Shown here piece after piece: positions 18,044 to 26,696 of a stretch of DNA of 64,000 nucleotides. The position numbers and the translations under genes are program-made. Position 1 is the first letter of the stretch; each line of letters starts with the position of its first letter. The DNA is from VAZQ01 sp963744275 (GTDB taxonomy: Bacteria > Pseudomonadota > Alphaproteobacteria > Rhizobiales > Xanthobacteraceae). Under the pieces are notes generated by a model that did no database searches, was not told the DNA's origin, and worked only from the letters and a program-made list of their open reading frames with translations. Location of the stretch: the NCBI GenBank assembly GCA_963744275.1, contig CAVUSX010000019.1, positions 62,001-126,000 of the forward strand, in the 5' to 3' direction.

Positions 18044-19129
18044 ATGAAGCGGGCGGAGGCGTTCGCGCTGGTCGCCGAGCACGGCGGCAAGCCGCGCGAG
18101 GGGGTCACCCGCAACACCAGGGTGCTGATCGTCGGCGAGCTCGGCTGGCCGCTGCAGGACGACGGACGCCCCTCTAACAGCCTGGCCACGGCCAAATCCT
18201 ACGGCATCCCGATCGTCAACGAGCGGCGCTTCCTGGAATGGGTCGGCAAGTCGGTCCCGCAGGAGCAGGCCAAGACCTACACGGCCGCCCAGCTGGCGGC
18301 CTTGAGCAAGCTGCCGGCCGAGGTGGTCGAGCAGCTCTCGATGTTCGGTCTGATCGAGGCGGGCGCGGGCCTTTACGGCTTTCGTGATCTCGCCGCCGCC
18401 CGCCAGGTCGCGCAATTGCTCGGCTCCGGAACGCCGCTTTCGGTGATCACCCGCAGCCTGCGCGACGTGCGCAAATGGCTGCCGGACGCGCGTCTGTCGA
18501 ACCTGCGGCTGTTTCCCGAATCCTCCGACCGGGTGCTGGTCGAGCAGGTCCGCGGCCGCACCGATTCCAAGGGCCAGTTCGTGCTGGATGTGGGCAAGCC
18601 GGAGGATTCGGCCGACGCTGCCTTCGCGCAGGCGCAATCCGCCGAGGAGGACGGCGACAGCGCGGCGGCCGAAGCCCAGTACCGGCGCGTCATGAAGCTC
18701 GATCCGGGCGATCCGGCGGCCGGCCTCAACCTCGGCAACCTGCTGCGGGAGCAGAAACGCATGGTGGAGGCGGAGGCGGCGTACCGCTTCGCCGTTAAGG
18801 CGGATCCGCATTTTGCGCCGGCCTGGCACAATCTGGCCGATCTGCTCGACGATGGCGGCCGGCTTGCCGAGGCGGTCGATTGCGAGCGCCGCGCGCTCGA
18901 TGCCGATCCGGGCTACGCCGACGCGGTGTTCAACATGGCGCTGTTCCTGCAACGGCTCGAACGCCACGTGGAGGCGGCGCCGGCGTGGCGGCGCTACCTC
19001 GAGCTCGACCGCGACTCGCCGTGGGCGGAACGCGCCAAGCGGGCGCTGAAGTATTGCGAGATCCAGATGGCAAATACCGGGCCCGATCAGACGGCGAGCG
19101 CAGAGGATCTGGGCGCGAAAAATGCCTGA
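18044..19129 (+). CDS. BRCT / MerR-like HTH / TPR protein of the Ku-LigD locus
   Basis: Three parts can be seen. A BRCT domain spans GGVIAFTGRLASMKRAEAFA to FLEWVGKS, a MerR-like segment follows (LSMFGLIEAGAGLYGFRDLA, LSVITRSLRDVRKWLP), and TPR repeats fill about residues 190-330. The BRCT fold begins upstream of the ATG at 18044, and the frame is open back past the end of ku, yet the only start-like codon there is CTG at 17969, overlapping the ku stop as CTGA. A CTG start, or an ATGA overlap altered by mutation, is likely. BRCT domains bind phosphopeptides or DNA ends, so an accessory role in end joining is plausible but unproven. Confidence 0.75.
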   Translation: MKRAEAFALVAEHGGKPREGVTRNTRVLIVGELGWPLQDDGRPSNSLATAKSYGIPIVNERRFLEWVGKSVPQEQAKTYTAAQLAALSKLPAEVVEQLSMFGLIEAGAGLYGFRDLAAARQVAQLLGSGTPLSVITRSLRDVRKWLPDARLSNLRLFPESSDRVLVEQVRGRTDSKGQFVLDVGKPEDSADAAFAQAQSAEEDGDSAAAEAQYRRVMKLDPGDPAAGLNLGNLLREQKRMVEAEAAYRFAVKADPHFAPAWHNLADLLDDGGRLAEAVDCERRALDADPGYADAVFNMALFLQRLERHVEAAPAWRRYLELDRDSPWAERAKRALKYCEIQMANTGPDQTASAEDLGAKNA

Positions 19130-19805
19130 AACCATCGCCGTCGAGATCGGGTCCGACCAGAAGGTGAGCGCGACCGTCTATCCGGCCGCCAAGAAGCTGC
19201 GCGCCGGCATCACTTTGATTCTCGGACACGGCGCCGGCGCCGGCCAGGGCAGCAGCTTCATGGTGAGCTTCGCCGGCGCGCTCGCGGCGCGCGGCATCGA
19301 TACGGTCACGTTCAATTTCCACTACATGGAGCAAGGCCGCCGGCTGCCCGATCCGAAGGACAAGCTGGAAGCCTGCTATCGGGCAGTGATCGCGACGATG
19401 GCACAGCGGCTGCGCGGCCGCGGCCGGCTGGCGATCGGCGGCAAATCCATGGGCGGTCGCATCGCCACCCAGGTCGCGGCCGCGGGTGCCCCCGAGGTGG
19501 CGGGGCTCGTTCTTCTCGGCTATCCGCTGCATCCTCCCGGCAAGAAGGAGCAGCTGCGTGCCAAGCATCTGGCGCAGATCGAGGCGCCGATGTTGTTCGT
19601 GCAGGGCGCGCGCGACGTGTTCGGAACGCCGGCGGAGCTGGCGCCCATCATCAAGAAGCTGCCGGCTGCGGCCGAGCTGTTCGAGGTGGCGGGCGGGGAT
19701 CATTCCTTCAAGGTCCTCAAGCGCGACGGCGGGAACCAAGCGGAAACCTACAAAGCCATACAGGATCGCGTCGACCAGTGGCTGCGCGCGACCCTTGCGC
19801 CGTGA
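19122..19805 (+). CDS. Alpha/beta hydrolase (KANL3/Tex30-type, dienelactone hydrolase-like)
   Basis: A 227-residue cytoplasmic hydrolase. The oxyanion region is LILGHGAGAGQGSSFM, the nucleophile elbow is AIGGKSMGGRIA (Ser), and the base is His in VAGGDHSFKVLKRDG. KANL3/Tex30-like proteins share these motifs and have no established bacterial substrate. It overlaps the end of the BRCT/TPR gene by 8 bases and lies 20 bp upstream of ligD, so it is inside the end-joining operon; its role there is unclear. Confidence 0.88.
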   Translation: MPETIAVEIGSDQKVSATVYPAAKKLRAGITLILGHGAGAGQGSSFMVSFAGALAARGIDTVTFNFHYMEQGRRLPDPKDKLEACYRAVIATMAQRLRGRGRLAIGGKSMGGRIATQVAAAGAPEVAGLVLLGYPLHPPGKKEQLRAKHLAQIEAPMLFVQGARDVFGTPAELAPIIKKLPAAAELFEVAGGDHSFKVLKRDGGNQAETYKAIQDRVDQWLRATLAP

Positions 19806-19825
19806 AACGTCCGCCCAGATCAGCC

Positions 19826-22365
19826 ATGCCGGCGCGCAAGAGCAAAACGGCATCCGCACCGAGAGAGCTCGAGAAATACGCCCAGAAGCGCGATTTCGGC
19901 CGCACCCCGGAACCCGGCGTGTCCGGCGCTGGCGGCGGCGGCCACGAATTCGTGGTGCAGATGCACGCCGCCCGCCGGCTGCACTTCGATCTGCGGCTCG
20001 AGCTCGACGGCGTCCTCAAGAGCTGGGCCGTCACCCGCGGACCGAGCCTCACGCTCGGCGAGAAGCGGCTGGCGGTGCGCACCGAGGATCACCCGGTCGA
20101 TTATCTCGACTTCGAGGGCAACATCCCCAAGGGCGAATATGGCGGCGGCTCCATGATCGTCTGGGACCGCGGCCGCTGGCTGCCGCAGGACGATCCGCAC
20201 AAGGGGCTGCAGAAGGGGCATCTCGCCTTCGTGCTCGACGGCACGCGGCTCAAGGGCCTCTGGCATCTGGTGCGCATTCGGCCCGCGCAAGGGCGAGAAG
20301 ACCGAGCCATGGCTGCTCATGAAGGCGGAGGACGAATTTGCCCGTCACCCGGGCGAGCCTGAGATCACCGAGCAGGAAACCACCTCCTATCTGAGCGGCC
20401 GCACCAATCAGGAGCTGGCGGCGGCCGGCGACGTGCGGGCCGACCACGCGGCCCGCGGCAAGGTGGCGAAGGCGCGCCGGCGCCTGCTCCCGGACATCGG
20501 CGAGATCGCGGGCGCGCGCAAGAAGCTCTTGCCCGCATTCCAGGAGCCGAGCCTGGCGTCGCCGTGCGAGCAGCCGCCGAGCGGGCCGAAATGGATTCAC
20601 GAGATCAAGCACAACGGCTACCGGATGCAGGCGCGCATCGACGGGCCGTCGGTCCGCATGCTGACCCGCAAGGGGCTCGACTGGACGGAGCGGTTCGCCA
20701 GCATCGCGGCCGCCGTCAAAAAAATCGGCCTCGCCTCCGGGCTGCTCGACGGGGAGGTGGTGGTCGAGGATGCAAGCGGCATCACCAGCTTCAACAATTT
20801 GCAGGCGGACCTCAAAGCCGGCCGGCAGGACCGGTTCCGCTACTTCGTGTTCGATCTCCTCTATGCCGAGGGCTTCGATCTGACCAAGGCCGCGCTGATC
20901 GATCGCAAGAATGCGCTCCAGCAGATACTCGCTGGCCTGCCGGCCGGCTCGCCGGTCCGGTTCAGCGAGCATCTGGAGGTGGATGGGCCGACCATGCTGG
21001 AGCATTCCTGCCGCTTCGGGCTCGAAGGCATCATCTCCAAGCGCAAGGACCAGCCCTACCGCTCCGGCCGCGGCGATCATTGGCTCAAATCCAAGTGCAT
21101 CGATCGCCAGGAATTCGTGCTGTTGGGCTACGTCCCCTCGAGCGCGGACAGCCGCTCGGTCGGAGCGCTGGGGCTCGGCTATTACGAAGCCGGCCGGCTC
21201 ACCTATGCGGGCCGGGTCGGAACCGGCTGGTCCGCCGATCAGGCCCGCGCGCTGCGCGACGAGCTCGAGGCGATCATCGCCAAGAAACCGCAACTGGCCA
21301 ACAGCCTGCCGGCCGGCGCCGAGAAGGGCGTCCGCTGGGTCGAGCCGCGCCTCGTCGGCGAGATCGAGTTTCGCGGCTGGACCCAGGACCGCATGCTGCG
21401 GGCGGCATCGTTCAAGGGACTGCGGGAGGACAAGCCGGCCGCCGACATCGTGCTCGAGACGGTGCCGAAGACTTCGACAATGCCGGGCGCGCGCGCTCTC
21501 GCCCAGGTGCGGCTCACCCATCCGGAACGCATCCTGTGGCCGCAGCCGGGCATCACCAAGCAGGGGCTCGCCGAGTTCTATTCGGAGATCGCCGACTGGA
21601 TTCTGCCGCACGTCACCGGCCGCCCGTTGAGCCTGTTGCGCTGTCCCTCCGGCACCGGCGCCAAATGCTTTTTCGCCAAGCATCCCTGGCAGGGCCTGGA
21701 CGAAACCGTGGGGCGCGTCGACGTCGGCGAGAAGGAGCCCATGATGGTGATCGAGGATCTGTCGGGCTTGCTCAACATGGTGCAGGCCGGCGTGGTCGAG
21801 ATCCATCCCTGGGGTTCTGGCGTGACGCATCTCGAGCAACCCGACCGGCTGATCTTCGATCTCGATCCCGGCGAGGACGTGCCCTGGAGCGCCACCATCG
21901 CGGCCGCCCGCGAGGTGCGCAGCCGGCTCGCCGATCTCGGCTTGGTGAGCTTCCTCAAGACCTCGGGCGGGAAGGGGCTCCATGTCGTGGTGCCGCTCGC
22001 GCCGCAGGCCGAATGGGAGGCCGCCAAGGCCTTCACGGAGCAGGTCGCAGCCGAGATGGCCAGGAACCATCCCGACAAATATATCGCCACCCTCTCCAAG
22101 CGCGCGCGCGCGCGGGCGCGTCTTCATCGACTATCTGCGCAACGGCCGCGGCGCGACCGCGGTCGCCCCCTACTCGACGCGCTCGCACCCGCAGGCCACC
22201 GTCTCGACCCCGATCGATTGGGACGAGCTCTCCGAGGGCCTCAAGGCCGACCATTACACGGTCGACAATATCGGGCATCGGCTCAAATTCCTGAAGCGCG
22301 ATCCCTGGGAGGGGTTCTTCAAGCTGCGACAACGACTGCCGGCGCGCGCGGCCCGCAAGCGATAG
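19826..22365 (+). pseudogene. ligD: DNA ligase D (phosphoesterase-ligase-polymerase), with two frameshifts
   Basis: ATP-dependent ligase of non-homologous end joining. The phosphoesterase domain comes first (MHAARRLHFDLRLELDG, residues 30-170). The ligase domain is next: motif I HEIKHNGYR with the adenylated Lys, DGEVVVED, EGIISKRK and HWLKSKC. The polymerase domain is last (THPERILWPQPGITKQG, FDLDPGEDVPW, KTSGGKGLHVVVP). An extra C in CCC at 20282-20284 breaks the frame between phosphoesterase and ligase domains, and a shift in the CG run at 22101-22113 breaks it before RVFIDYLRNGRGATAVAPYS. Motif I has Asn where KxDG is usual. Whether the breaks are real decides if this strain can perform end joining. 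Confidence 0.92.
22101..22113 (+). repeat. CG dinucleotide run inside ligD
   Basis: An alternating CG tract of seven repeat units or so inside the polymerase domain coincides with the second ligD frameshift. Such tracts can slip during replication or sequencing. Confidence 0.6.
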
Positions 22366-22378
22366 CGTGGCCGGTTCT

Positions 22379-22533
22379 GTAGGGTGGGCGAAATCGCCTG
22401 CCGCGGCAGAAAGGCTCGCGCAGGTGTCGCGTGCGATTTCGCCCACGCGGCATGCCGAGAGGTCGACGCGTGGGCATTGCGCCCGAACCGCCGAGCAAGT
22501 CGCACGGCCCAGCGGGCGCAATGCCCACCCTAC
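22379..22533. repeat. Intergenic palindromic element, family C (GTAGGGTGGGC...GCCCACCCTAC)
   Basis: The outer arms GTAGGGTGGGC (22379-22389) and GCCCACCCTAC (22523-22533) are exact inverted repeats. Inner arms GCGAAATCGC and GCGATTTCGCCCAC can also pair. The related copy lies at 49607-49742. It separates ligD from the convergent acetyltransferase. Confidence 0.82.
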
Positions 22534-22541
22534 TCGCGAAT

Positions 22542-23051
22542 TCAATCATCCGCCTGATTTTCGACGCCCGAAAGCCGCTTGCCGAGATACACCGTCCCGG
22601 GCACCGGATTGTGGTAGTAGGCCGGAATCTGCAAGAAGCCGAAACGCTGATAAAGCGCAAAGGCCTCCGCCATGGAGGGGAGCGTGTCGAGCCGCATCTC
22701 CGTATAGCCGAGCGCTTCCGCCGATGTGATGATGGCGCCGACCAGGGCCGCTCCGATGCCGAGGCCACGCGCCGCCGGGCGCACATAGAGCCGCTTCATT
22801 TCACAAACGGCAGTTCCATCGAGCGGCCGCACCGCCACGCAGCCGAGCGCGTCGCCGGCGGGCGTGCACGCGAGCAACAGCTCGCCCGAGGGCGGCGCGT
22901 ATTTTCCCGGCAGGCTCGCGAGCTCGGCCTCGAAACCCTGAAAGCTCAAATCGATGCCGAGCCAGTCGGCATATTCGCGGAACAGGCTCGCCGCCGCGGC
23001 GATGTCTTGCGCGTGTCGCACGGGAGCGAGACGGAATGGCGACATCGGCAT
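22542..23051 (-). CDS. GNAT family N-acetyltransferase
   Basis: A 169-residue acetyl-CoA-dependent acetyltransferase. Motif A is RLYVRPAARGLGIGAALVGA (pyrophosphate loop R-x2-G-x-G/A), and the C-terminal YQRFGFLQIPAYYHNP is the usual motif B region. A second ATG at 23045 is an alternative start. The substrate is unknown. It lies 9 bp after the SRPBCC gene on the same strand, so it may belong to the ArsR-SRPBCC transcript. Confidence 0.9.
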   Translation of the reverse strand: MPMSPFRLAPVRHAQDIAAAASLFREYADWLGIDLSFQGFEAELASLPGKYAPPSGELLLACTPAGDALGCVAVRPLDGTAVCEMKRLYVRPAARGLGIGAALVGAIITSAEALGYTEMRLDTLPSMAEAFALYQRFGFLQIPAYYHNPVPGTVYLGKRLSGVENQADD

Positions 23052-23060
23052 GGCGCACGC

Positions 23061-23558
23061 TCAGCGCGCCATGTTGGCGAGATCGACGCCGTAGCGTGCG
23101 GCATTGCGTTGCATGTAGGCCTGCCTTGGCTCGGCGGCCTCGCCGCGCACCGCCGCGCCCAGCATGTCGAGGAACGTGTGCCAGCCCATGGCATTCTGCT
23201 TCTCGAACCGCTCGAGCACGGGCAGGTGCGTGAGCGTGAGGGCCACTTCGCTCCCGCGCGGCTCCAGCCAGATGGTCAAATAGGATTCCGGATAATGCGA
23301 CTCGGTCTCGCCGGCGGCGAATACGTTCCAGGTATAGGTGAGGCGCCGCGGCGGTTGCCACTGGGTGACGATGCCGCGAACGTGGCCGCCCATGAGGCTC
23401 ACGGCGCCGCCCGGGCGCGGCTCGATGCTGCCCTCTCCGAACCAGCCCGGCAGTTTTTTCGGGTCCGTGAGAAATTCCCACACGCGCTCGATCGGGCCGG
23501 GCAGCAGCCGCTCGAATTGCACCATCGTGACGTTCTTGAGCTGACCATCCGGGTTCAT
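23061..23558 (-). CDS. SRPBCC/AHSA1 domain protein
   Basis: A 165-residue START-fold protein of the activator-of-Hsp90-ATPase-like group. Motifs are ERLLPGPIERVWEFLTDPKK, LPGWFGEGSIEPRPGG and NAMGWHTFLDMLGAA. Its ATG overlaps the stop of the ArsR gene (ATGA), a pairing common in soil actinobacteria and rhizobia, where the SRPBCC protein is thought to bind or process a small hydrophobic ligand sensed by the regulator. The ligand is unknown. Confidence 0.9.
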   Translation of the reverse strand: MNPDGQLKNVTMVQFERLLPGPIERVWEFLTDPKKLPGWFGEGSIEPRPGGAVSLMGGHVRGIVTQWQPPRRLTYTWNVFAAGETESHYPESYLTIWLEPRGSEVALTLTHLPVLERFEKQNAMGWHTFLDMLGAAVRGEAAEPRQAYMQRNAARYGVDLANMAR

Positions 23559-23914
23559 CGCGCCGTCCTCTTCCGCGCTGCCGGCCGGCGTGGCGGCGCA
23601 ATCGGGTCGCTCTGCGCGGCGGCGCGCAGCTCGCGCTCGAGCGCGTCGAGCCGGCCGTGCCAGAATTGCTTGATGCCGCCGAGCCATTGCTCGAGCTCGG
23701 CGAAGCCGGCCGGATCGAGCTCGTAGATGCGGCGCTGCGCCTCCACCTTGGCCCGCACCAGATGCGCCCGTTTGAGCGTGCTCAAGTGCTGGGACACCGC
23801 CGGCGGGCTCATCTCGAACCGCTTGGCGATATCTCCGGCCCGCAATCGGCCCTCCGCCAGCATCTCCACGATGCGGCGGCGGGTCGGGTCGGCGAGGGCG
23901 GCGAGGCTGTGCAT
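23555..23914 (-). CDS. ArsR family winged-helix regulator
   Basis: A 119-residue repressor. LAALADPTRRRIVEMLAEGR and AKRFEMSPPAVSQHLSTLKR form the winged helix; the metal-binding ELCVCDL motif of arsenic sensors is absent, so this is a non-metal member of the SRPBCC-linked type. It overlaps the downstream SRPBCC gene by 4 bases. The palindrome at 23935-23946, just upstream of the start, is a probable autoregulatory site. Confidence 0.92.
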   Translation of the reverse strand: MHSLAALADPTRRRIVEMLAEGRLRAGDIAKRFEMSPPAVSQHLSTLKRAHLVRAKVEAQRRIYELDPAGFAELEQWLGGIKQFWHGRLDALERELRAAAQSDPIAPPRRPAARKRTAR

Positions 23915-23934
23915 CGCGGATTAATGACGCCGCT

Positions 23935-23946
23935 ACTTAATTAAGT
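23935..23946. promoter_or_regulatory. AT-rich palindrome upstream of arsR-like gene, candidate operator
   Basis: ACTTAATTAAGT is a perfect 12-bp palindrome starting 20 bp upstream of the ArsR-type start codon. The surrounding 23921-23960 stretch is strikingly AT-rich for this window, as expected for an operator-promoter. Confidence 0.55.
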
Positions 23947-24032
23947 CAATTCTTAAATAGTGCCGTTTGACACCCCGCGCGTTCCATCGTCTTAGAGCCG
24001 GCGACCGCGGCGTGCCGCGGCAGGCTGCGGCG

Positions 24033-24051
24033 ATCGGCGCGCCGATTTTTT
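24033..24051 (+). terminator. Terminator-like hairpin in the leader of the DGPF gene
   Basis: ATCGGCGCGCCGAT can fold on itself and is followed by a run of six T, the shape of an intrinsic terminator on the plus strand. It lies between divergent promoters, 59 bp upstream of the DGPF-gene start at 24110, with no upstream plus-strand gene to end. A leader attenuator or a chance palindrome are both possible. Confidence 0.4.
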
Positions 24052-24109
24052 ATCGGCGCCGTGTCGGCCGGCGCCCGCGTGGTTCGTCCTCGGCAACAGG
24101 AGGCCTCAC

Positions 24110-24481
24110 ATGCTCTACGCCATCTTCTGCTACAACGACGAGGACGTCGTCTTTTCCTGGAGCAAGGAACAGGACGATGCGGTCATGGCCAAGCTCGACG
24201 TGGCGCACCAGAAGCTCGCCCGCAAAGGCAAGCTCGGCCCGGCCGTGCGCCTCATGCCGACCACCGCCGCCACCACCATCCGCAAGGACCAGGACCCGCC
24301 GCTGGTCATCGATGGCCCGTTTGCCGAGACCAAGGAGCAGCTGCTCGGCTTCTATGTGGCCGACTGCGCGAGCCTCGATGAGGCGGTCGAGTTCGCCCGC
24401 GATCTCGCCCGCGCCAACCCGGGCGGCGCCTACGAGATTCGGCCGGTCCGCCTGTACCTGCCGGGAAGCGAGATGAAGTGA
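24110..24481 (+). CDS. YciI-like DGPF-domain protein
   Basis: A 123-residue YCII-related protein with the signature VIDGPFAETKEQLLGFYVAD. Proteins of this group are the usual neighbours of ECF42-type sigma factors, and their biochemical role is unknown. The stop overlaps the GTG start of the sigma gene (GTGA), so the two are translationally coupled. The start ATG follows an AGGAGG-like sequence (ACAGGAGGCCTCAC). Confidence 0.92.
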   Translation: MLYAIFCYNDEDVVFSWSKEQDDAVMAKLDVAHQKLARKGKLGPAVRLMPTTAATTIRKDQDPPLVIDGPFAETKEQLLGFYVADCASLDEAVEFARDLARANPGGAYEIRPVRLYLPGSEMK

Positions 24482-25758
24482 CCGATCCCCAGCTGGACTG
24501 GATCGATGCGGCGCTGACCTCGGCCCGCCCTCACGCCGTCGGGGCGCTGCTGCGCTACTTCCGCAACCTGGACACCGCAGAAGAGGCCTTCCAAGAAGCC
24601 AGCCTGCGCGCCCTCAAGCACTGGCGGCAGAATGGTCCGCCGCGCGATCCCGCCGCCTGGCTGATCTTCGTCGGGCGCAATGTCGGCATCGATGCGGCCC
24701 GCCGCCGCGGCCGCGAGCAGGAATTGCCGCCCGACGAGGTGCTCTCGGATCTGGACGATGCCGAAGCCGCGCTCGCGCAGCGGCTCGAGGACGAGCACTA
24801 CCGCGACGACATTCTGCGGCTCTTGTTCGTCTGCTGTCATCCCGATCTGCCGGCCACCCAGCAGGTCGCGGTCGCGCTGCGCATCGTCTGCGGCCTCACG
24901 GTCCAGCAGATCGCGCGCGCCTTCCTGGTGAGCGAGAGCGCCATGGAGCAGCGCATCACCCGCGCCAAGCGCAGCATCGGCGAAGCCGGCGTCCCGTTCG
25001 AGACCCCGGGCGCGGTCGAGCGGGCCGAGCGGGTCGGCGCGGTCGCGGCCATGATCTACCTCATCTTCAACGAGGGCTATTCGGCGAGCAGCGGGGAGGC
25101 GCCGCAGCGCGCGCCGCTGTGCGAGGAGGCGATCCGGCTCGCCCGGCTGCTGCTGCGGCTGTTTCCGAGCGAGCCCGAGATCATGGGGCTGGTGGCGCTC
25201 CTGCTGCTGCAGCATGCGCGCGCCGCCGCCCGCTTCGACGCGGACGGCCAGATCGTGCTGCTGGATGATCAGGATCGCGGCCGCTGGAACCGCGACCTGA
25301 TCGCCCAGGCGCTCGCCCTCATCGACAAGGCGATGCGGCACGACCGCCCCGGCCCCTACCAGGTCCAGGCCGCGATCGCGGCGCTCCATGCCCGCGCGGC
25401 GCGCCCGCAGGACACCGACTGGGCGCAAATCGATTCTCTCTATGCGGCGCTGGAGCGGATGCAGCCCTCGCCGGTCATCACCCTCAATCGGGCGGTCGCG
25501 GTCGCCAAGGTGCGCGGACCGGCGGCGGCGCTGGAGATGATCGAGCCGCTGGCGCCGCGGCTGTCGGGCTACTTCTACTTCTTCGGGGTGAAGGGCGCGC
25601 TCATGATGCAGCTCGGCCGCCCCGAGGAGGCCCGTCTCGCCTTCGACCGCGCCATCGCGCTCGCCAACACGGCCGCGGAAGCCGCCCACATCCGCATGCA
25701 TCTCGACCGGCTGATGCGCGACAGCAAGCCGGAGGGCCACACCCGCGCCACGCCGTGA
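24478..25758 (+). CDS. ECF sigma factor, ECF42 type with C-terminal TPR-like extension
   Basis: A 426-residue RNA polymerase sigma factor. Region 2 is about residues 12-85 (LDTAEEAFQEASLRALKHWR) and region 4 about 115-170 (GLTVQQIARAFLVSESAMEQ). A 250-residue C-terminal extension follows (DUF6596-like IYLIFNEGYSASSGEAPQRA, then TPR-like helices), which defines the ECF42 class. No anti-sigma factor is adjacent; in this class the extension is thought to control activity. The start is GTG, overlapping the DGPF gene. Confidence 0.93.
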   Translation: MTDPQLDWIDAALTSARPHAVGALLRYFRNLDTAEEAFQEASLRALKHWRQNGPPRDPAAWLIFVGRNVGIDAARRRGREQELPPDEVLSDLDDAEAALAQRLEDEHYRDDILRLLFVCCHPDLPATQQVAVALRIVCGLTVQQIARAFLVSESAMEQRITRAKRSIGEAGVPFETPGAVERAERVGAVAAMIYLIFNEGYSASSGEAPQRAPLCEEAIRLARLLLRLFPSEPEIMGLVALLLLQHARAAARFDADGQIVLLDDQDRGRWNRDLIAQALALIDKAMRHDRPGPYQVQAAIAALHARAARPQDTDWAQIDSLYAALERMQPSPVITLNRAVAVAKVRGPAAALEMIEPLAPRLSGYFYFFGVKGALMMQLGRPEEARLAFDRAIALANTAAEAAHIRMHLDRLMRDSKPEGHTRATP

Positions 25759-25918
25759 GCCTCGAAGAAAATTCCGCCGCCAAGTGTCGGAACGGCATTT
25801 GGCGGTCCGTCCTGGGGGCGGGCTTGGGAGCGTGTTTGGGCACGCCGGCCCGCGCGAGGCCGGGAAAGAAACGGCTCTCCGTCCGATCATCCGGCAGTGC
25901 AAGCCAAAGGAGGAATCG

Positions 25919-26458
25919 ATGTGGGAGATTGTCGCCATCGCAGTGGTCGTCTTGATCGCCGCCGTGCTCGTTTTTGCGGCGGTGCGGCCCGGTACATTCA
26001 GCGTCCAGCGCACGACCTCGATCAACGCAGCGCCGGACGAGATCTTTCCCTTCATCGAGGATTTCAACCGATGGCGTCTGTGGTCGCCCTACGAGAACAA
26101 GGATCCGGCGATGAAGCGCACCGTCAGCGGCGCCGGCAGCGGCAAGGGCGCGGTCTACGAGTGGGACGGCAACAGCCAGGTCGGCAAGGGCCGCATCGAG
26201 ATCACCGACGCGTCGGCACCCGCGCGGGTCACGATCAAGCTCGACATGATCAAGCCGATGGAAGGCCACAACATCGTGAATTTCACGCTGGAGCCGCGGG
26301 GTGCCGCCACGCAGGTGACTACGGAGGTCACTTGGGCCATGCACGGTTCCTGCGCCTACATGGCCAAGCTCATGGGCCTGTTTCTCGACATGGACAAGAT
26401 GATCGGCCGGGATTTCGAGATCGGCCTCGCCAATCTCAAGGCGCAGGCCGAGCGATGA
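25919..26458 (+). CDS. Membrane-anchored SRPBCC family protein
   Basis: A 179-residue protein with an N-terminal membrane segment (IVAIAVVVLIAAVLVFAAV) and a polyketide cyclase/SRPBCC domain (TTSINAAPDEIFPFIEDFNR, ASVV-like RWRLWSPYENKDPAMKR, TWAMHG). The start at 25919 is fixed by a strong ribosome-binding site, AAAGGAGG, 5 bases upstream. It follows the ECF42 gene by 160 bp and may belong to its regulon, but this cannot be shown here. Confidence 0.9.
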   Translation: MWEIVAIAVVVLIAAVLVFAAVRPGTFSVQRTTSINAAPDEIFPFIEDFNRWRLWSPYENKDPAMKRTVSGAGSGKGAVYEWDGNSQVGKGRIEITDASAPARVTIKLDMIKPMEGHNIVNFTLEPRGAATQVTTEVTWAMHGSCAYMAKLMGLFLDMDKMIGRDFEIGLANLKAQAER

Positions 26459-26477
26459 GGAAGCGCGCCGCAGTGTT

Positions 26478-26616
26478 TTCCCTCCCCCTGCAAGGGGGAG
26501 GGTGGCGCCGAAGGCGCCGGGTGGGGGTCCCGCGCCTCCACAAGCTCAGTGTTTGTCGCGTGACCCCCACCCGACCCGCTTTGCGGGTCGACCTCACCCT
26601 TGCAGGGGGAGGTAAG
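26478..26616. repeat. Intergenic palindromic element, family E (CCTCCCCCTGCAAGGGGGAGG)
   Basis: The left end contains CCTCCCCCTGCAAGGGGGAG, itself a palindrome, followed by GGCGCCGAAGGCGCC and GGGTGGGGGTC. The right half contains GACCCCCACCC and CACCCTTGCAGGGGGAGG. The whole can fold as nested hairpins between two convergent genes. Only one copy is in the window. Confidence 0.75.
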
Positions 26617-26696
26617 GCAGAGAGCGCACTGGTTTCATCAAATACGATCGCCCTGCGGCGGCCGAGGGCGCGGCTGGGCCGGCCGATCGCGCGCGC

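Noticed and set aside
20250..22127. Long minus-strand frame over ligD
   Set aside because: Antisense to conserved ligase and polymerase motifs; no domain recognisable.
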